Positions 26,619-35,694 are shown, counted from the first letter of the stretch. The stretch: 49,437 nt of DNA from Albidovulum sp. bin36 (GCA_002238565.1 MPMP01000034.1:1-49437), one strand, 5' to 3'. Numbers and translations: made by a program. Notes: generated by a model not told the origin, from the letters alone.

Positions 26619-27950
26619 CTAAGCGAGTGACTTGTGGATATCTTCCGCGGCGTCGCGCCCCTGCGCGACCGCGGTAACAGTCAGATCGTCGCCTTCCGAC
26701 GCGCAGTCTCCGCCGGCCCATATCCTGGGATGACAAGTGCGCCCGGCTTCGCCGACCTTGATCTTGCCTCGCTCGAATTCGACAAGCGAAGCTTCGATTG
26801 CAAGTTTCTGGCCGACTGCGACGAATACCTGATCCGCATCGATCCTGAAAGTCTCGCCGGTGGATTCAATGCCATCCGCTCCCGTTCGCGTGCGTTCAAA
26901 CCGGATGTCGCGCACTCGGCGGCCACCTTGGATTTCAAGAGGCCTTGCATTGGTTTCGATCTTGACGCCCTTCGAAGCCGCCAAATTCCGCTCGTATTCG
27001 GACGCTCCCATTCTTTCGCGTTCGCGCCGGTATACGATCGTTGCCGAGTCCGCCCCCAAAAGCCTCGATTGAACCGCCGCGTCGATTGCGGTCATGCCGC
27101 CTCCCACGACGACGACATCCCTCCCGACCGGCAATTCGGTCAGATCCTCCGATTGCCTCAGCCTGGAAATGAAATCCACGGCGCTTTCGACATTTGCAAG
27201 ATCTTCGCCGCCGATGCCCAAAGCATTGGCTCCGGCCAGGCCGACGCCCAGAAATACCGCGTCGAACGTCCGAGTTAGATCTTCCAGTACCAGGTCGGAG
27301 CCGAGCGATCTGCCGAATTCGATTGTAATCCCGCCTATCGCGGTCAGCCATTCGATTTCCCTCTCGGCGAATTTCTCCACCGTCTTGTAGGCCGCGATGC
27401 CGTGCTCGTTGAGGCCGCCGGGTTTGTCCCTGGACTCGAAAACAACGACATCGTGACCTTTCATCGCTAGTCGATGAGCGCAGGCGAGCCCGGCCGGGCC
27501 GGAGCCGACGACGGCGATTCTCCTGCCCGTCGGCGGCTGCCTTTCGTACGGATGTTCGCCGGTCGCCATGAGGGCGTCGGTCGCGTATCGCTGAAGCCTT
27601 CCGATCTCCACGGGCTTGCCTTCGGCATCGTTGCGCACGCAAGCTTCTTCGCAGAGCGTCTCGGTCGGGCACACTCGCGCGCACATGCCGCCCAGTATAT
27701 TGCTGTCGAAAATCGTCATGGCGGCGGCGTCGGGAGACCCCGCGGCGATCTGGCGGATGAAGAGGGGGATGTCAATTCCGGTCGGGCAAGCGTCGATGCA
27801 CGGCGCATCGTAGCAGAAATAGCAGCGCTCGGCCTCGATGGCGGCCTCGTGCCGGCTGAATTCGGGATGCAAATCCGAGAAATGGCCGTCAATCGTTTCG
27901 CGCGGTAGCCGACCCGGCGCTACGCCCGGCGTTCTTGCCGAATTTGGCAA
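26619..27950 (-). CDS. preT: NAD-dependent dihydropyrimidine dehydrogenase subunit PreT
   Basis: A 443-residue GltD-like flavoprotein that feeds electrons to PreA. The N-terminal iron-sulfur region is CYFCYDAPCIDACPTGIDIP, the FAD site is VGSGPAGLACAHRLAMKGHD (about residue 148), and the second dinucleotide site is VVVGGGMTAIDAAVQS. The frame begins at a TTG (27950) with AGGAG about 7 nt before it, which I accept as a non-ATG start; no better ATG precedes the conserved HPEFSRHEAAIEAERCYF block. It is the first gene of the preT-preA operon. Confidence 0.92.
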   Translation of the reverse strand: MPNSARTPGVAPGRLPRETIDGHFSDLHPEFSRHEAAIEAERCYFCYDAPCIDACPTGIDIPLFIRQIAAGSPDAAAMTIFDSNILGGMCARVCPTETLCEEACVRNDAEGKPVEIGRLQRYATDALMATGEHPYERQPPTGRRIAVVGSGPAGLACAHRLAMKGHDVVVFESRDKPGGLNEHGIAAYKTVEKFAEREIEWLTAIGGITIEFGRSLGSDLVLEDLTRTFDAVFLGVGLAGANALGIGGEDLANVESAVDFISRLRQSEDLTELPVGRDVVVVGGGMTAIDAAVQSRLLGADSATIVYRRERERMGASEYERNLAASKGVKIETNARPLEIQGGRRVRDIRFERTRTGADGIESTGETFRIDADQVFVAVGQKLAIEASLVEFERGKIKVGEAGRTCHPRIWAGGDCASEGDDLTVTAVAQGRDAAEDIHKSLA

Positions 27951-28221
27951 TTCAAGCTCCTATTGCAGCATAATTTGCGTTCGGCTTTTGAAACTGGCAC
28001 GACTTGGAGCGGGATTCAAATTTATTTCCCGCCGTGCCGGCAAGCGCGGCCGCGCGCCGCGACCGCGCGGCGATTCGCGAGCCGGCCGGGGAAGACATTC
28101 GCGCCGGCGCGGCCAGGGTTGCAATTTGAGCGCGCATGCCTTCAATTCCGGCATCGGCGGCTTGCCGAGCGATGATTGCGATTCCAGGCGCCTAGCGGCC
28201 CGGTGAAAAAGGAGACAAGGA

Positions 28222-28458
28222 ATGACCTGCGTTTTTGTTCAACTGCGTTGCCATCCCGGAAAAACCTACCAGGTCGCCGATAGAATTTTTGAGCGCGAAA
28301 TCGTATCGGAGATGTATTCGACAAGCGGCGATTTCGACTTGCTGATCAAGCTGTACATTCCGGAAGGCCGCGATGTCGGTCAATACATACATCGGCATAT
28401 TCTCGATATCGAAGGCATTCAGCGATCGCTTACCACAATGACCTTCAGAGCGTTCTAG
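28222..28458 (+). CDS. Stand-alone Lrp/AsnC ligand-binding (RAM) domain protein
   Basis: A 78-residue protein equal to the C-terminal effector domain of Lrp/AsnC regulators without the DNA-binding helix-turn-helix: MTCVFVQLRCHPGKTYQVAD, SEMYSTSGDFDLLIKLYIP, and IEGIQRSLTTMTFRAF. A strong AAAAGGAGACAAGG precedes the ATG. Such proteins form oligomers that bind amino acids and are found in many alphaproteobacteria. It may modulate full-length Lrp proteins or sense an amino acid. It is divergent from preT and is followed by a terminator-like hairpin. Confidence 0.85.
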   Translation: MTCVFVQLRCHPGKTYQVADRIFEREIVSEMYSTSGDFDLLIKLYIPEGRDVGQYIHRHILDIEGIQRSLTTMTFRAF

Positions 28459-28464
28459 GCCAGC

Positions 28465-28493
28465 CGCGGTCGTCCGGACGGACCGCGAATTTT
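28465..28493 (+). terminator. Rho-independent-like terminator after the RAM-domain gene
   Basis: CGCGGTC (28465-28471) pairs perfectly with GACCGCG (28481-28487) around a 9-nt loop that is itself GTCC/GGAC-rich, followed by AATTTT. It begins 7 bp after the stop codon of the upstream plus-strand gene. Confidence 0.5.
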
Positions 28494-28694
28494 CCGCGAT
28501 CGGGCCGCGCGATCGCAGGAAAGAAATTTGGTCCTTCCCGTCGCCGGCATCCGCGTTGCGGGATACGGGGCCCTAGATCGATTTTCCATTCCTAGAGTCC
28601 GCCCCGGCCGCCATAAGCCGAAGCGGGCGCATAGAGAGAAGTCGATCATGGAATTGCCTTCGCTGAAGGCCGCGTTCCAGAATGCGAGAAGGCT

Positions 28695-29447
28695 TTAAAC
28701 CGAGCGAATTCGGATATCCTCTCTCCGAAACTTTCCGATGCTAGCCGCCGCTGTCCGCGTCGGCCTTGAACTTTTTAATTTCGCCGTTCGCTCACGCTGA
28801 ATGCGCTCAAGATCCGGCGCGAAATCGCGATAGGCCTTGCCGCGCCGAGGCATTCGATTCTTGCCGTAGCCGCAAACATCCTCGGTATACGGATTTTGAG
28901 CGGCGGCATGCTTGCCGACTCCCTTTCCAAGCATGATCAGCGACGAATTCTAGGTCAGGAAATTGGCGACGCGATCCGGCGCGACCTTGAGTTCGGAACC
29001 GAAAACCCCGATTTCCTCCGGCTTCTCAACTTGCTTCCAAAGCGCGATGGCTTCGTTTGCGGATTTGCCGACAGCTCGCCATCCGGGCCAGGCGAAGTAC
29101 GAAGGAACCAGCCCGACATGGGCAATAACCGGAATGAAATTGTCGCAATGCGACTACTGAATACCGTACGAAGCGCAGCCCTATTCCGATAAATGGAATG
29201 CGGACGGCCAACCCGGCGGCGGCACTGGAATCCCGACAATAAGACGAGAAAACTATTCCGAAAAAGCGCGGGGAGTCGCCAAAATCCCGCGCTTTCAAGT
29301 AACCGCCGACTCGCCGTAGGGCGGCCCCGCCTGAACATAGCGATCGGCCGCGGCCTCGTCCAGCGTAGTTGCGTTCAGCATTGAAGTTTTCGCGCCGCGA
29401 GCCTTCATGCCTCGAATGCCTTCGACGAGGGGCCTGTTGCGACACAC
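28695..29447 (-). pseudogene. PanB-like (ketopantoate hydroxymethyltransferase family) pseudogene
   Basis: After a good AAAGGAGG site a GTG at 29447 starts RPLVEGIRGMKARGAKTSML followed by NATTLDEAAA, a PanB-family N-terminus. A deletion then joins it to YVQAGPPYGES and a stop. Further on, IPVIAHVGLVPS, WRAVGKSANEAIALWKQVEK and LKVAPDRVANFLT follow, then another stop, and the C-terminus YTEDVCGYGKNRMPRRGKAY with RDFAPDLERIQRERTAKLK. The HVGL and Y-x-x-D-x-x-G-Y motifs are those of a PanB-related subfamily rather than canonical PanB. At least two deletions and two stops kill the gene. It was the tail of the Rieske/isomerase operon. Confidence 0.65.
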
Positions 29448-29468
29448 GCTAAAATTCCTGCCTCCTTT

Positions 29469-29640
29469 TCAAATTGCGAACGATGCGATTTGCTGCGAGT
29501 TTTTCGCCATCCATTCGGCGCGGTCCTTGGACTCCGCGAAAACCGGCGCGCTAGGCCAGGGGAATTCGGTTTGCAGCATATTCCGCGCGAGCGCGAATCG
29601 CTGGCGGATATCCCGGAGCCGCTTATGGGCGACAGACGCG
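29469..29640 (-). pseudogene. Unrecognised C-terminal gene fragment upstream of the panB-like relic
   Basis: The last 48 or so codons before a stop at 29469 read like genuine protein: RLRDIRQRFALARNMLQTEF, then PWPSAPVFAESKDRAEWMAK and NSQQIASFAI. Upstream, a different frame carries AVMRMLDPARFEPWKGRGAQ, so a frameshift probably separates the two. The stop lies within the leader of the panB-like gene, whose ribosome binding site follows at once, so the two were consecutive operon genes. I do not recognise the family. Confidence 0.35.
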
Positions 29641-29856
29641 GCGGCATCCGTCCGGCGACTTGCGCGCCTCTGCCTTTCCAAGGCTCGAATCGAGCGGGAT
29701 CCAACATTCGCATTACCGCGGGACAGGCAATGCGTGCGGCTAAATTCGATCGATGAGGCGCGAGATTTAATTCGACGCGCCCGCAAATCGTCCCGGACTC
29801 CGCCGCGGAGCGATGCAAGGCGTTCGCCGGGATGGGGCGTACGAGCAAAGACCCGG

Positions 29857-30168
29857 TCAGACCAATACGAACACGCGGCCGTTTTCGACCTTGGCGGGGT
29901 AGGTGCGCAGATTCTCGCAGGCGGGAGGAGTCTCGACCTCGCCGGTCGAAAAGTCGAATATGCTCGAATGCTTCGGGCACTCGACCGTGTTCTCCATCAC
30001 CAGGCCGTCGGCCAAATGAATTTCTTCGTGCGTGCACAGGCCGTCCGTGCAGAAATACTCGTCCGAATCGTTCCGAAAGATTGCGAAGGTCCGATCATCG
30101 TGATCGAATCTAAGACCGGCTTCGGCTTCGATATCGGCGGCTGCGCAGGCGTTTATCCAATGTGCCAT
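29857..30168 (-). CDS. Rieske [2Fe-2S] ferredoxin
   Basis: A 103-residue small Rieske protein, of the size of ferredoxins that serve ring-hydroxylating oxygenases. The cluster motifs are C-T-H (in CTDGLCTHEEIHLADG) and C-P-K-H (in ENTVECPKHSSIFDFSTGEV), the standard C-x-H...C-x2-H, followed by the typical P-A-x-x-N-L-x-x-Y-P ending. It starts 12 bp after the sugar isomerase stop, in the same operon. No ring-hydroxylating oxygenase is nearby. The two membrane di-iron hydroxylases at 34559-37787 are possible electron acceptors, which is an inference. Confidence 0.88.
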   Translation of the reverse strand: MAHWINACAAADIEAEAGLRFDHDDRTFAIFRNDSDEYFCTDGLCTHEEIHLADGLVMENTVECPKHSSIFDFSTGEVETPPACENLRTYPAKVENGRVFVLV

Positions 30169-30179
30169 GATCCGGGCTT

Positions 30180-31139
30180 TTAAAATTCTTGCGGCTTGAA
30201 GTCGGGGGGAGCCGTCGGCATGACCCTCCGGAGAAGCTCGACCGACGTCTCGAGGCCTTCGAGCGAATTCAGAAGAACATCCTCGTGCTCGATCGAAATC
30301 CAGCCGTCGTACCCGGCCATTTTCAGTCGGTAGCAGAACTTCCGCCACCAGTCCTCGCCATGGCCGACGCCCAAGGTAACGTAGGACCAGCTGCGCGCGG
30401 GAATATCCGTGAGCGATCCAGTCTCCAGAAGCGACGTTGTCGCCTGAACAGGAGCGTTCAGCAACGCATCCTTGGCGTGCACGTGGTAGATCGCATCGCC
30501 GAGCGCCTCGGCCGCGGCGAGAGGGTCGGCGCCCATCCAGAAAAGGTGGCTCGGGTCGAGGTTGGCGCCGACGACCGAGCCGATTTCGCCGCGAAGCTTC
30601 AACAGGCTCGGCACGTTGTAGACGCACTGGTTGGCGATCATCTCCAGAGCTATGCGTTCAATGCCGCATTCCTTCGCGAGCGAAGCGATTTCGGCCCAGA
30701 AGGGGAAGAGCTTCGCTTCCCACTGGAACTTGAGAATCTCCTGCGTCTCCGGCGGCCAGGACGATGCGACCCAGTTGGGAACCGAGTCCGCGGCGCAGCC
30801 TGCGGGAAGGCCGGACATGGCGCAAACCGTCCCTATGCCCATTTCTCCCGCAACTCGGACGGTGTCCTTCAGGCATTCGCCCTGCGCCGGGTCGGTCGGG
30901 TGAAGCGGATTGCCGTTGGCGTTCAGGCAGATGACCTCGAGGCCGCTTTCGGCGAAAGCGCTCGCGAATTCCTTTCTGGCATCCGCGCTAGCCTTCATTT
31001 TTTCGAGGTCGAAATGCGGCGCCGCCGACCATCCGCCGGTATTTACTTCGACCCCGCCTACGCCCAGCCGAGCGGCGGTCTCCAGCATCCTTCCAAGCGG
31101 CATTCCCCCCAGGCTGTCGGAAACAAAGCCAAGTTTCAA
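30180..31139 (-). CDS. Sugar phosphate isomerase/epimerase (AP-endonuclease-2 TIM barrel)
   Basis: A 319-residue xylose isomerase-like barrel. It shows LGFVSDSLGGMPLGRMLETA at the start, VGGVEVNTGGWS, a central ALEMIANQCVYN with the metal-binding Glu, GANLDPSHLFWMGADP with Asp/His ligands, IYHVHAKDA, and the last ligand in ISIEHEDVLL. It probably acts on a keto sugar or cyclitol. Translation begins at TTG (31139) with GGAGC 7 nt before it. It lies between a CUT2 sugar importer and a Rieske ferredoxin, pointing to breakdown of the imported sugar or polyol. Confidence 0.85.
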   Translation of the reverse strand: MKLGFVSDSLGGMPLGRMLETAARLGVGGVEVNTGGWSAAPHFDLEKMKASADARKEFASAFAESGLEVICLNANGNPLHPTDPAQGECLKDTVRVAGEMGIGTVCAMSGLPAGCAADSVPNWVASSWPPETQEILKFQWEAKLFPFWAEIASLAKECGIERIALEMIANQCVYNVPSLLKLRGEIGSVVGANLDPSHLFWMGADPLAAAEALGDAIYHVHAKDALLNAPVQATTSLLETGSLTDIPARSWSYVTLGVGHGEDWWRKFCYRLKMAGYDGWISIEHEDVLLNSLEGLETSVELLRRVMPTAPPDFKPQEF

Positions 31140-31478
31140 TTGCGAAGCTCCTGATCGGCAAGAAAGTCGATCGGCGGACCGATTCGAGTCCCGCTAGCGG
31201 CCGAATACGCGTCAAATGTCATCGCCGAGCCGAGGAAATCGCCGGAAAGCGAGGCAATGCGGAGGCGAATCCCGTTCCGGAATGATCCATGCAAGCTACT
31301 TTCCTAGCAGCCGCAGTTGTTCAGCGCGTTCAAACGGGTTGCACGCGCTCGGAGGCTCGAACGCGACGACTCGAGCCGCAGTTTTCCGCGAAATCCGACA
31401 AGCGCGTTTCCGCGCTCCGGCGTCAAGTAAAACGCCATGTCTTGGTCGGACCGCGACAGCGCGTCGGCCATTCGAATT
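31140..31478. other. Gap between the sugar ATPase and isomerase genes
   Basis: 339 bp inside a minus-strand gene series. No frame shows conserved motifs. Whether it holds a separate promoter for the isomerase-Rieske pair or is decayed sequence cannot be told. Confidence 0.35.
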
Positions 31479-32303
31479 TCATGGCGCCGCCGAATGCGGA
31501 CGGCCTTCGACGGGACCGTCGCGTATTGCGAATTCGATCTCCAGATCTTCGGTTGTTTCGCCTCCCGCCATGAGATCCGTAATTTCCTCGCGAGTCTTGT
31601 CGCCCTTTCGGAAATCGGCCGCGATGCCCCCCCGAATGAGCACCGCGAAATGATCTCCCACGGCCATGGCGTGCAAGACCTGGTGCGTTATGAAAACCAC
31701 CGCCAAGCCGCGGCGCTTGGCTTCATTCACGATCCGCAGGACATGCGCCGCCTGCTTGACCCCGAGCGCCGCGGTCGGCTCGTCGAGAATCAGCACGCGG
31801 GCGCCGAAGTGCACGGCGCGGGCGATAGCCAGAGATTGCCGCTCGCCTCCGGAAAGCCCTCCGATCAGGCGGTTCCCGTCGTCGATTCGCGTAATTCCGA
31901 AGTCCTGTATCGCCTTCACGGCGATTTCATTGGCCTTCTTCCGATCGAAAAATGTAAATGGACCCCATTTTTTCGTAGGCTCGACCCCGACAAAGAACGA
32001 GCGGCCGATGCTCATCAGCGGAAAGGTGCCGCCGAACTGGTGGACCGTGGCGATGCCGCGGTCCGCGGCGTCGCGGGGCCGGTTGAATTCGACCTGGCTG
32101 CCGTCCATCAGAATCGCGCCCCGGATCGGCTTGTAAACGCCGCAAAGAATTTTGATAAGCGTCGACTTGCCCGCGCCGTTGTCGCCAAGCAGACAGAGAA
32201 CTTCGCCTTCTTGCACTTTAAGCGAGATTTCGTGGAGGACGTCGATCGGGCCGAAGCTCATGTCGATGTCCTGGAGTTCAAGGACCGGCGTCTTGTCTTT
32301 CAT
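31479..32303 (-). CDS. CUT2 sugar ABC transporter, single-domain ATPase
   Basis: A 274-residue cytoplasmic ATPase with one nucleotide-binding domain, like FrcA. Walker A is [14 protein letters not shown] (about residues 40-53), the Q-loop region ATVHQFGGTF, the signature LSGGERQSLAIARAV, Walker B VLILDEPTAALG and the switch His in VFITHQVLHA. Most CUT2 ATPases are duplicated (RbsA-like), while FrcA-type ones are single, so this fits the fructose/ribose-type importer of alphaproteobacteria. It starts 9 bp after the permease stop. Confidence 0.88.
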   Translation of the reverse strand: MKDKTPVLELQDIDMSFGPIDVLHEISLKVQEGEVLCLLGDNGAGKSTLIKILCGVYKPIRGAILMDGSQVEFNRPRDAADRGIATVHQFGGTFPLMSIGRSFFVGVEPTKKWGPFTFFDRKKANEIAVKAIQDFGITRIDDGNRLIGGLSGGERQSLAIARAVHFGARVLILDEPTAALGVKQAAHVLRIVNEAKRRGLAVVFITHQVLHAMAVGDHFAVLIRGGIAADFRKGDKTREEITDLMAGGETTEDLEIEFAIRDGPVEGRPHSAAP

Positions 32304-32312
32304 TGCGCCAAC

Positions 32313-33314
32313 TCAGTTCGCTTGCTTGGGCCCGGAGTACCTAAGAGCCATTTCCCTGAAGGTATTGTTCATCAGCACCGCGATAAGCAGCATGACGCCC
32401 ACGATCAGGCTTGAAAGGTTGCGGTCGAAATCAGTGTAGTAGATCCCCTGGTTGACCATCGCGAATGTAAGCGTTCCGAAGAAAATTCCGATTACGGAAC
32501 CGAAGCCGCCGGTGAGGAGCACGCCGCCGATCACCACGGAGATGATCGTATTGAAGATGAAGGACATCCCCGTCGATACCTGGGCGGAGTTGAACAGGAT
32601 CGTTTGGCACAGGCCGACGAACGCTGCGCTCATGGACGACAGCACGAAGAGAAGGATCGTGAACTTGTTGGTAGGGATGCCGGCATTGCGAGCGCTCTCG
32701 CGGTCGCCGCCGATCGCATAGAGCCAATTGCCCCAAGGCGAAAAATGAAGGAAATAGATGTAAATCGCGGTCAGGCCCAGCCACCACGCGATGATAACCT
32801 GATACGAGCCGAAGTAGAATTTTCCGAATACCGCCTTTGCCCATGCCGGAGCCGCAAGCGACACCGCGGTGGTGTCGGTCAGGACGATCGACATGAACAG
32901 CGTTAGCCCCGCGACGGCGAATAGCGTTCCAAGCGTTACGATCAGGGACGGTACTGCGGTCCGAACGACGATCATGCCGTTGATCCAGCCTACGATTCCC
33001 CCGAATCCGAGGGTAAGCGCGACTCCGACCATTATAGGAAGATCGTAGAAGCCGGAGATTATCCCCATCGACATGGATGCCGCCGGGACCATTGCTCCGA
33101 TAGAGATGTCCAATTCGCCGGCTATCATCAAAAAGCCGATCGGTATGGCGATTATGCCCAGATTCGCGGCAACGTTGAACCAGCTCGCCGCGCCTGCGAA
33201 CGAGGTGAAGGTTGCGCCTCCGAAAATGGAAAAGAATGCGAATACGAACGCCATTCCCAGAAATGCGCCCGCTTCGGGTCTTCTGATCAGACTGTCTAGA
33301 GACAAGATTCCCAT
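32313..33314 (-). CDS. CUT2 sugar ABC transporter permease
   Basis: A 333-residue inner-membrane protein with about nine to ten helices. It carries IAIPIGFLMIAGELDISIGA (the family's G-x-x-D-L-S-V-G region), VGWINGMIVVRTAVPSLIVT and the C-terminal VVIGGVLLTGGFGSVIGIFF. These match FrcC/RbsC permeases. It forms the channel for the binding protein encoded upstream, from which it is separated by about 100 bp carrying a strong hairpin. Confidence 0.9.
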   Translation of the reverse strand: MGILSLDSLIRRPEAGAFLGMAFVFAFFSIFGGATFTSFAGAASWFNVAANLGIIAIPIGFLMIAGELDISIGAMVPAASMSMGIISGFYDLPIMVGVALTLGFGGIVGWINGMIVVRTAVPSLIVTLGTLFAVAGLTLFMSIVLTDTTAVSLAAPAWAKAVFGKFYFGSYQVIIAWWLGLTAIYIYFLHFSPWGNWLYAIGGDRESARNAGIPTNKFTILLFVLSSMSAAFVGLCQTILFNSAQVSTGMSFIFNTIISVVIGGVLLTGGFGSVIGIFFGTLTFAMVNQGIYYTDFDRNLSSLIVGVMLLIAVLMNNTFREMALRYSGPKQAN

Positions 33315-33377
33315 AGCGGTCCTTAATTTACCGGCATGCGGCTAGAAAGACCACCTAGGCGCCTTTCCGGGAAGCTG

Positions 33378-33400
33378 GCCCGGCGCTCTCGGCGCCGGGC
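33378..33400 (-). terminator. Intra-operon hairpin after the binding-protein gene
   Basis: GCCCGGCGC and GCGCCGGGC form a perfect 9-bp stem with loop TCTCG, 19 bp after the stop of the binding-protein gene and about 60 bp before the permease start. No T run follows. Such hairpins commonly protect the binding-protein mRNA or reduce transcription into the membrane components. Confidence 0.6.
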
Positions 33401-33418
33401 GCGATAACCTGGCCTATC

Positions 33419-34378
33419 TCAGCGAGCGCCCTTCGCGACGCCCACGAGCGCCGATTCGATATTCGAAGCGTCGACGATGGCCGGACCGGTCAGAACCGGA
33501 TCTGTCGGCAGCTCGGTGCCGAAGTCGAGATGGGCCGCCAGCATCGAAGTCGCAAGGAATCCCTGGAGGTAGGGCTGCTGATCGATTGCCATGGTCTGCG
33601 TTCCCTGGCTGATCCGCTCGAGAACGGCGGGACTCATGTCGAATGTTCCCAGTTGCACGCGCCCCGTGGCTCCGGCCTGCTGGATTCCGACCGATGCCGC
33701 GTCGGAGGCCCATGCGGCAAGGGTGATCACGCCGTCGACAGAGGGGTCCTTGAGCAGCTCGGCCTTGATCGCTTCGGACGTGCCGGTGACATTCTGGTCG
33801 AGATTGGCGGGAAGCGGAAGGCGGATGACTTCGGATCCGTGCTTGGCCGCGCCATCGGCAACTCCGCTGCAGCGCGTTTCCAAGTTGACCGCGCCGGGAA
33901 TCTGGATATGGCAAATTATTTTCTTGGCGCCGTTCATAGCCATGTACTCGCCGCCTGCCACGCCTGCCACGTATTCGTCGGAACCGAAGTAGTTGATTCC
34001 GCTGACTTCATCCTTGTGCGGCGCTCCGGAGTTGTACATCATTATGACGATGCCTTGCTCGGCGGCGGATTGAAGCGCGGGAACCTGGCTGTCCGGCACC
34101 CAGATCGGGATCGCGATGCCGTCAACGTTTTGGCTGACCGCCGTGTTGATAAGCTGAACAAGATCCGGGCCGAAATTGTCGTAGTTCTGCGTGCGCAGAT
34201 AATTGACCGACCCGCCGTTGGCTTCGACGACCAGAGTCGCGTCGTCAACCCCTTTTTTGATCAGATTGAAGAATCCGTCCTCGATCGAGCCAGCGATAAC
34301 TGCGATATCCGCGGCCATTGCGCCGCCGGACATCATTGCCGCTGCGGCTCCTGCAGCGATGGTTCGAGTAAATTTCAT
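33419..34378 (-). CDS. CUT2 sugar ABC transporter substrate-binding protein
   Basis: A 319-residue periplasmic binding protein of the RbsB/FrcB fold. I start at the ATG at 34378, which has AGGAGG eight nt upstream and opens a clear signal peptide (MKFTRTIAAGAAAAMMSGGA, cleavage after MAA); the open frame continues upstream to 34531 but without signal character. Mature motifs are GFFNLIKKGVDDATLVVEAN, IAIPIWVPDSQVPALQSAAE and YLQGFLATSML. The ligand is a pentose, hexose or polyol that cannot be specified. It is the first gene of the importer operon. Confidence 0.9.
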   Translation of the reverse strand: MKFTRTIAAGAAAAMMSGGAMAADIAVIAGSIEDGFFNLIKKGVDDATLVVEANGGSVNYLRTQNYDNFGPDLVQLINTAVSQNVDGIAIPIWVPDSQVPALQSAAEQGIVIMMYNSGAPHKDEVSGINYFGSDEYVAGVAGGEYMAMNGAKKIICHIQIPGAVNLETRCSGVADGAAKHGSEVIRLPLPANLDQNVTGTSEAIKAELLKDPSVDGVITLAAWASDAASVGIQQAGATGRVQLGTFDMSPAVLERISQGTQTMAIDQQPYLQGFLATSMLAAHLDFGTELPTDPVLTGPAIVDASNIESALVGVAKGAR

Positions 34379-34558
34379 GTCATTATTCCTCCTGGATTTT
34401 CCGCCGGCACGACGGGCTGACATATATTGGATTGGCCTGTCGGCCGTTTCTTGCAGGGATGCGCGCTTCCATGATTTCGGCGCGAACTCCCGGCTGCAAG
34501 ACCGTTTCGCGGACTTGTCCGCGTGATTCATTCCCGGGCGGCATTGGCATTCGCCCGG

Positions 34559-35689
34559 CTAAGTCATTCTTGCGCGCTCCTTCTCTTTCCGGAAGCGCGC
34601 CATGAGCAGCTCGACGGATTCCTTGGTTCCGTCGTGGCAGGTTCCCATCCACTTGTCGAGAGGAACAAGGCCGTCGGCGGCGTAGTTCATCTCGAAGCTC
34701 TTGTGGTGCAGATTGTGGACGCAGGCATGGCTGTCGAGCGCCCGCACGTCGGTAATTTCCAACTTTTCGAAGCCGAAATGGCCGTTGATTGCTCCGTATC
34801 CGACGACGCGCATGTTGAAGAGGGCAATGATCGGATTCGATGGAATCAGCATGTGCCAGGCCATTTCGGAGAAGTGCAGCAGGTGCTCGATCGGCCGCAT
34901 CGAAAGCGATGTCCAGGGGCTGGGATTGATGGAATTGAGGTGCACCGAATGCATGTGCCTATGAAGAAACGGCGTGTGAACAAGCCTATGAATGAAGAAG
35001 AAGTGGACTTCGTGAATCGCAGGTGCAAGCAGCGTAAGCGCTACGAGCCATGGCCAGTGGCCCTCCCAGGCGATCCAGTTGCCGATGCCGTTGGCAAACG
35101 CCCAGAGAACCAGCACCTCGACCAGCGTCCAGATGGGGACGCCGAAAAGAAAGCTTCGCAGGAAGTTGTCCAAGTTCCGGCTATTGAACCAGAACACGTC
35201 GGACGGATGCTCCGACGGAAATCTCGCGTTGAATTTGAATCTCGTCTTCTGCTTTCGCTTTACATAGTAGAATAGCTCCACGGCGCCGTACAAAACGAAG
35301 ATGCCGCCCGAATTCACCGCAAGCAGCCAAAGGCCCCAGCCCCAGCCGAGCGACTGCATGGTAGCGATATCGGGGACGACGAGAAACCAGTAGAGAAGGG
35401 CCGTAGCCATGTGAAGCGCGTTCCACGGCCAGAGGTATTCGAACAGCCACGCTCCGAGCCGGTTGAACTTCCCGATCCAGAATGGCGCAATCTCGACCGG
35501 CTTGTCGGGCGACCGGTTGTCGCGCCTGCCTCTAGTTCCGAAGTTCAGATCGTTTATATTCCGTGCTCCCGGTATAGCGAAAATGGCGGCTCGCCCCGCG
35601 CCTGCGGATGCCGCCGGGCTCTGCGGCCGATAAAAATCGCCATATGTTTTGCCACCGTTCAAGTCAAACTTGCAAAGTCGAAACAACAT
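34559..35689 (-). CDS. Sterol desaturase / fatty acid hydroxylase superfamily protein (paralog 1)
   Basis: A membrane di-iron oxygenase with up to 376 residues. Helices cover about residues 85-150 and 195-220. The His boxes are HEVHFFFIHRLVH, HRHMHSVHLNSINPSPW and HACVHNLHHKSFEMNY. In box 2 the usual HSVHH reads HSVHL, one His replaced by Leu, unlike its paralog at 36789-37787. Start is uncertain: the ATG at 35689 lies only 6 bp from the operator palindrome, and similarity to the paralog begins about residue 45 (FGTRGRRDNRSPDKPVEIAP). It is divergent from the LacI gene and 180 bp upstream of the sugar importer. Confidence 0.82.
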   Translation of the reverse strand: MLFRLCKFDLNGGKTYGDFYRPQSPAASAGAGRAAIFAIPGARNINDLNFGTRGRRDNRSPDKPVEIAPFWIGKFNRLGAWLFEYLWPWNALHMATALLYWFLVVPDIATMQSLGWGWGLWLLAVNSGGIFVLYGAVELFYYVKRKQKTRFKFNARFPSEHPSDVFWFNSRNLDNFLRSFLFGVPIWTLVEVLVLWAFANGIGNWIAWEGHWPWLVALTLLAPAIHEVHFFFIHRLVHTPFLHRHMHSVHLNSINPSPWTSLSMRPIEHLLHFSEMAWHMLIPSNPIIALFNMRVVGYGAINGHFGFEKLEITDVRALDSHACVHNLHHKSFEMNYAADGLVPLDKWMGTCHDGTKESVELLMARFRKEKERARMT

Positions 35690-35694
35690 TTTTC

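Noticed and set aside
30189..31154. 321-codon plus-strand ORF
   Set aside because: Antisense of the sugar isomerase; no motifs of its own.
31437..32414. 325-codon plus-strand ORF
   Set aside because: Antisense of the CUT2 ATPase gene.
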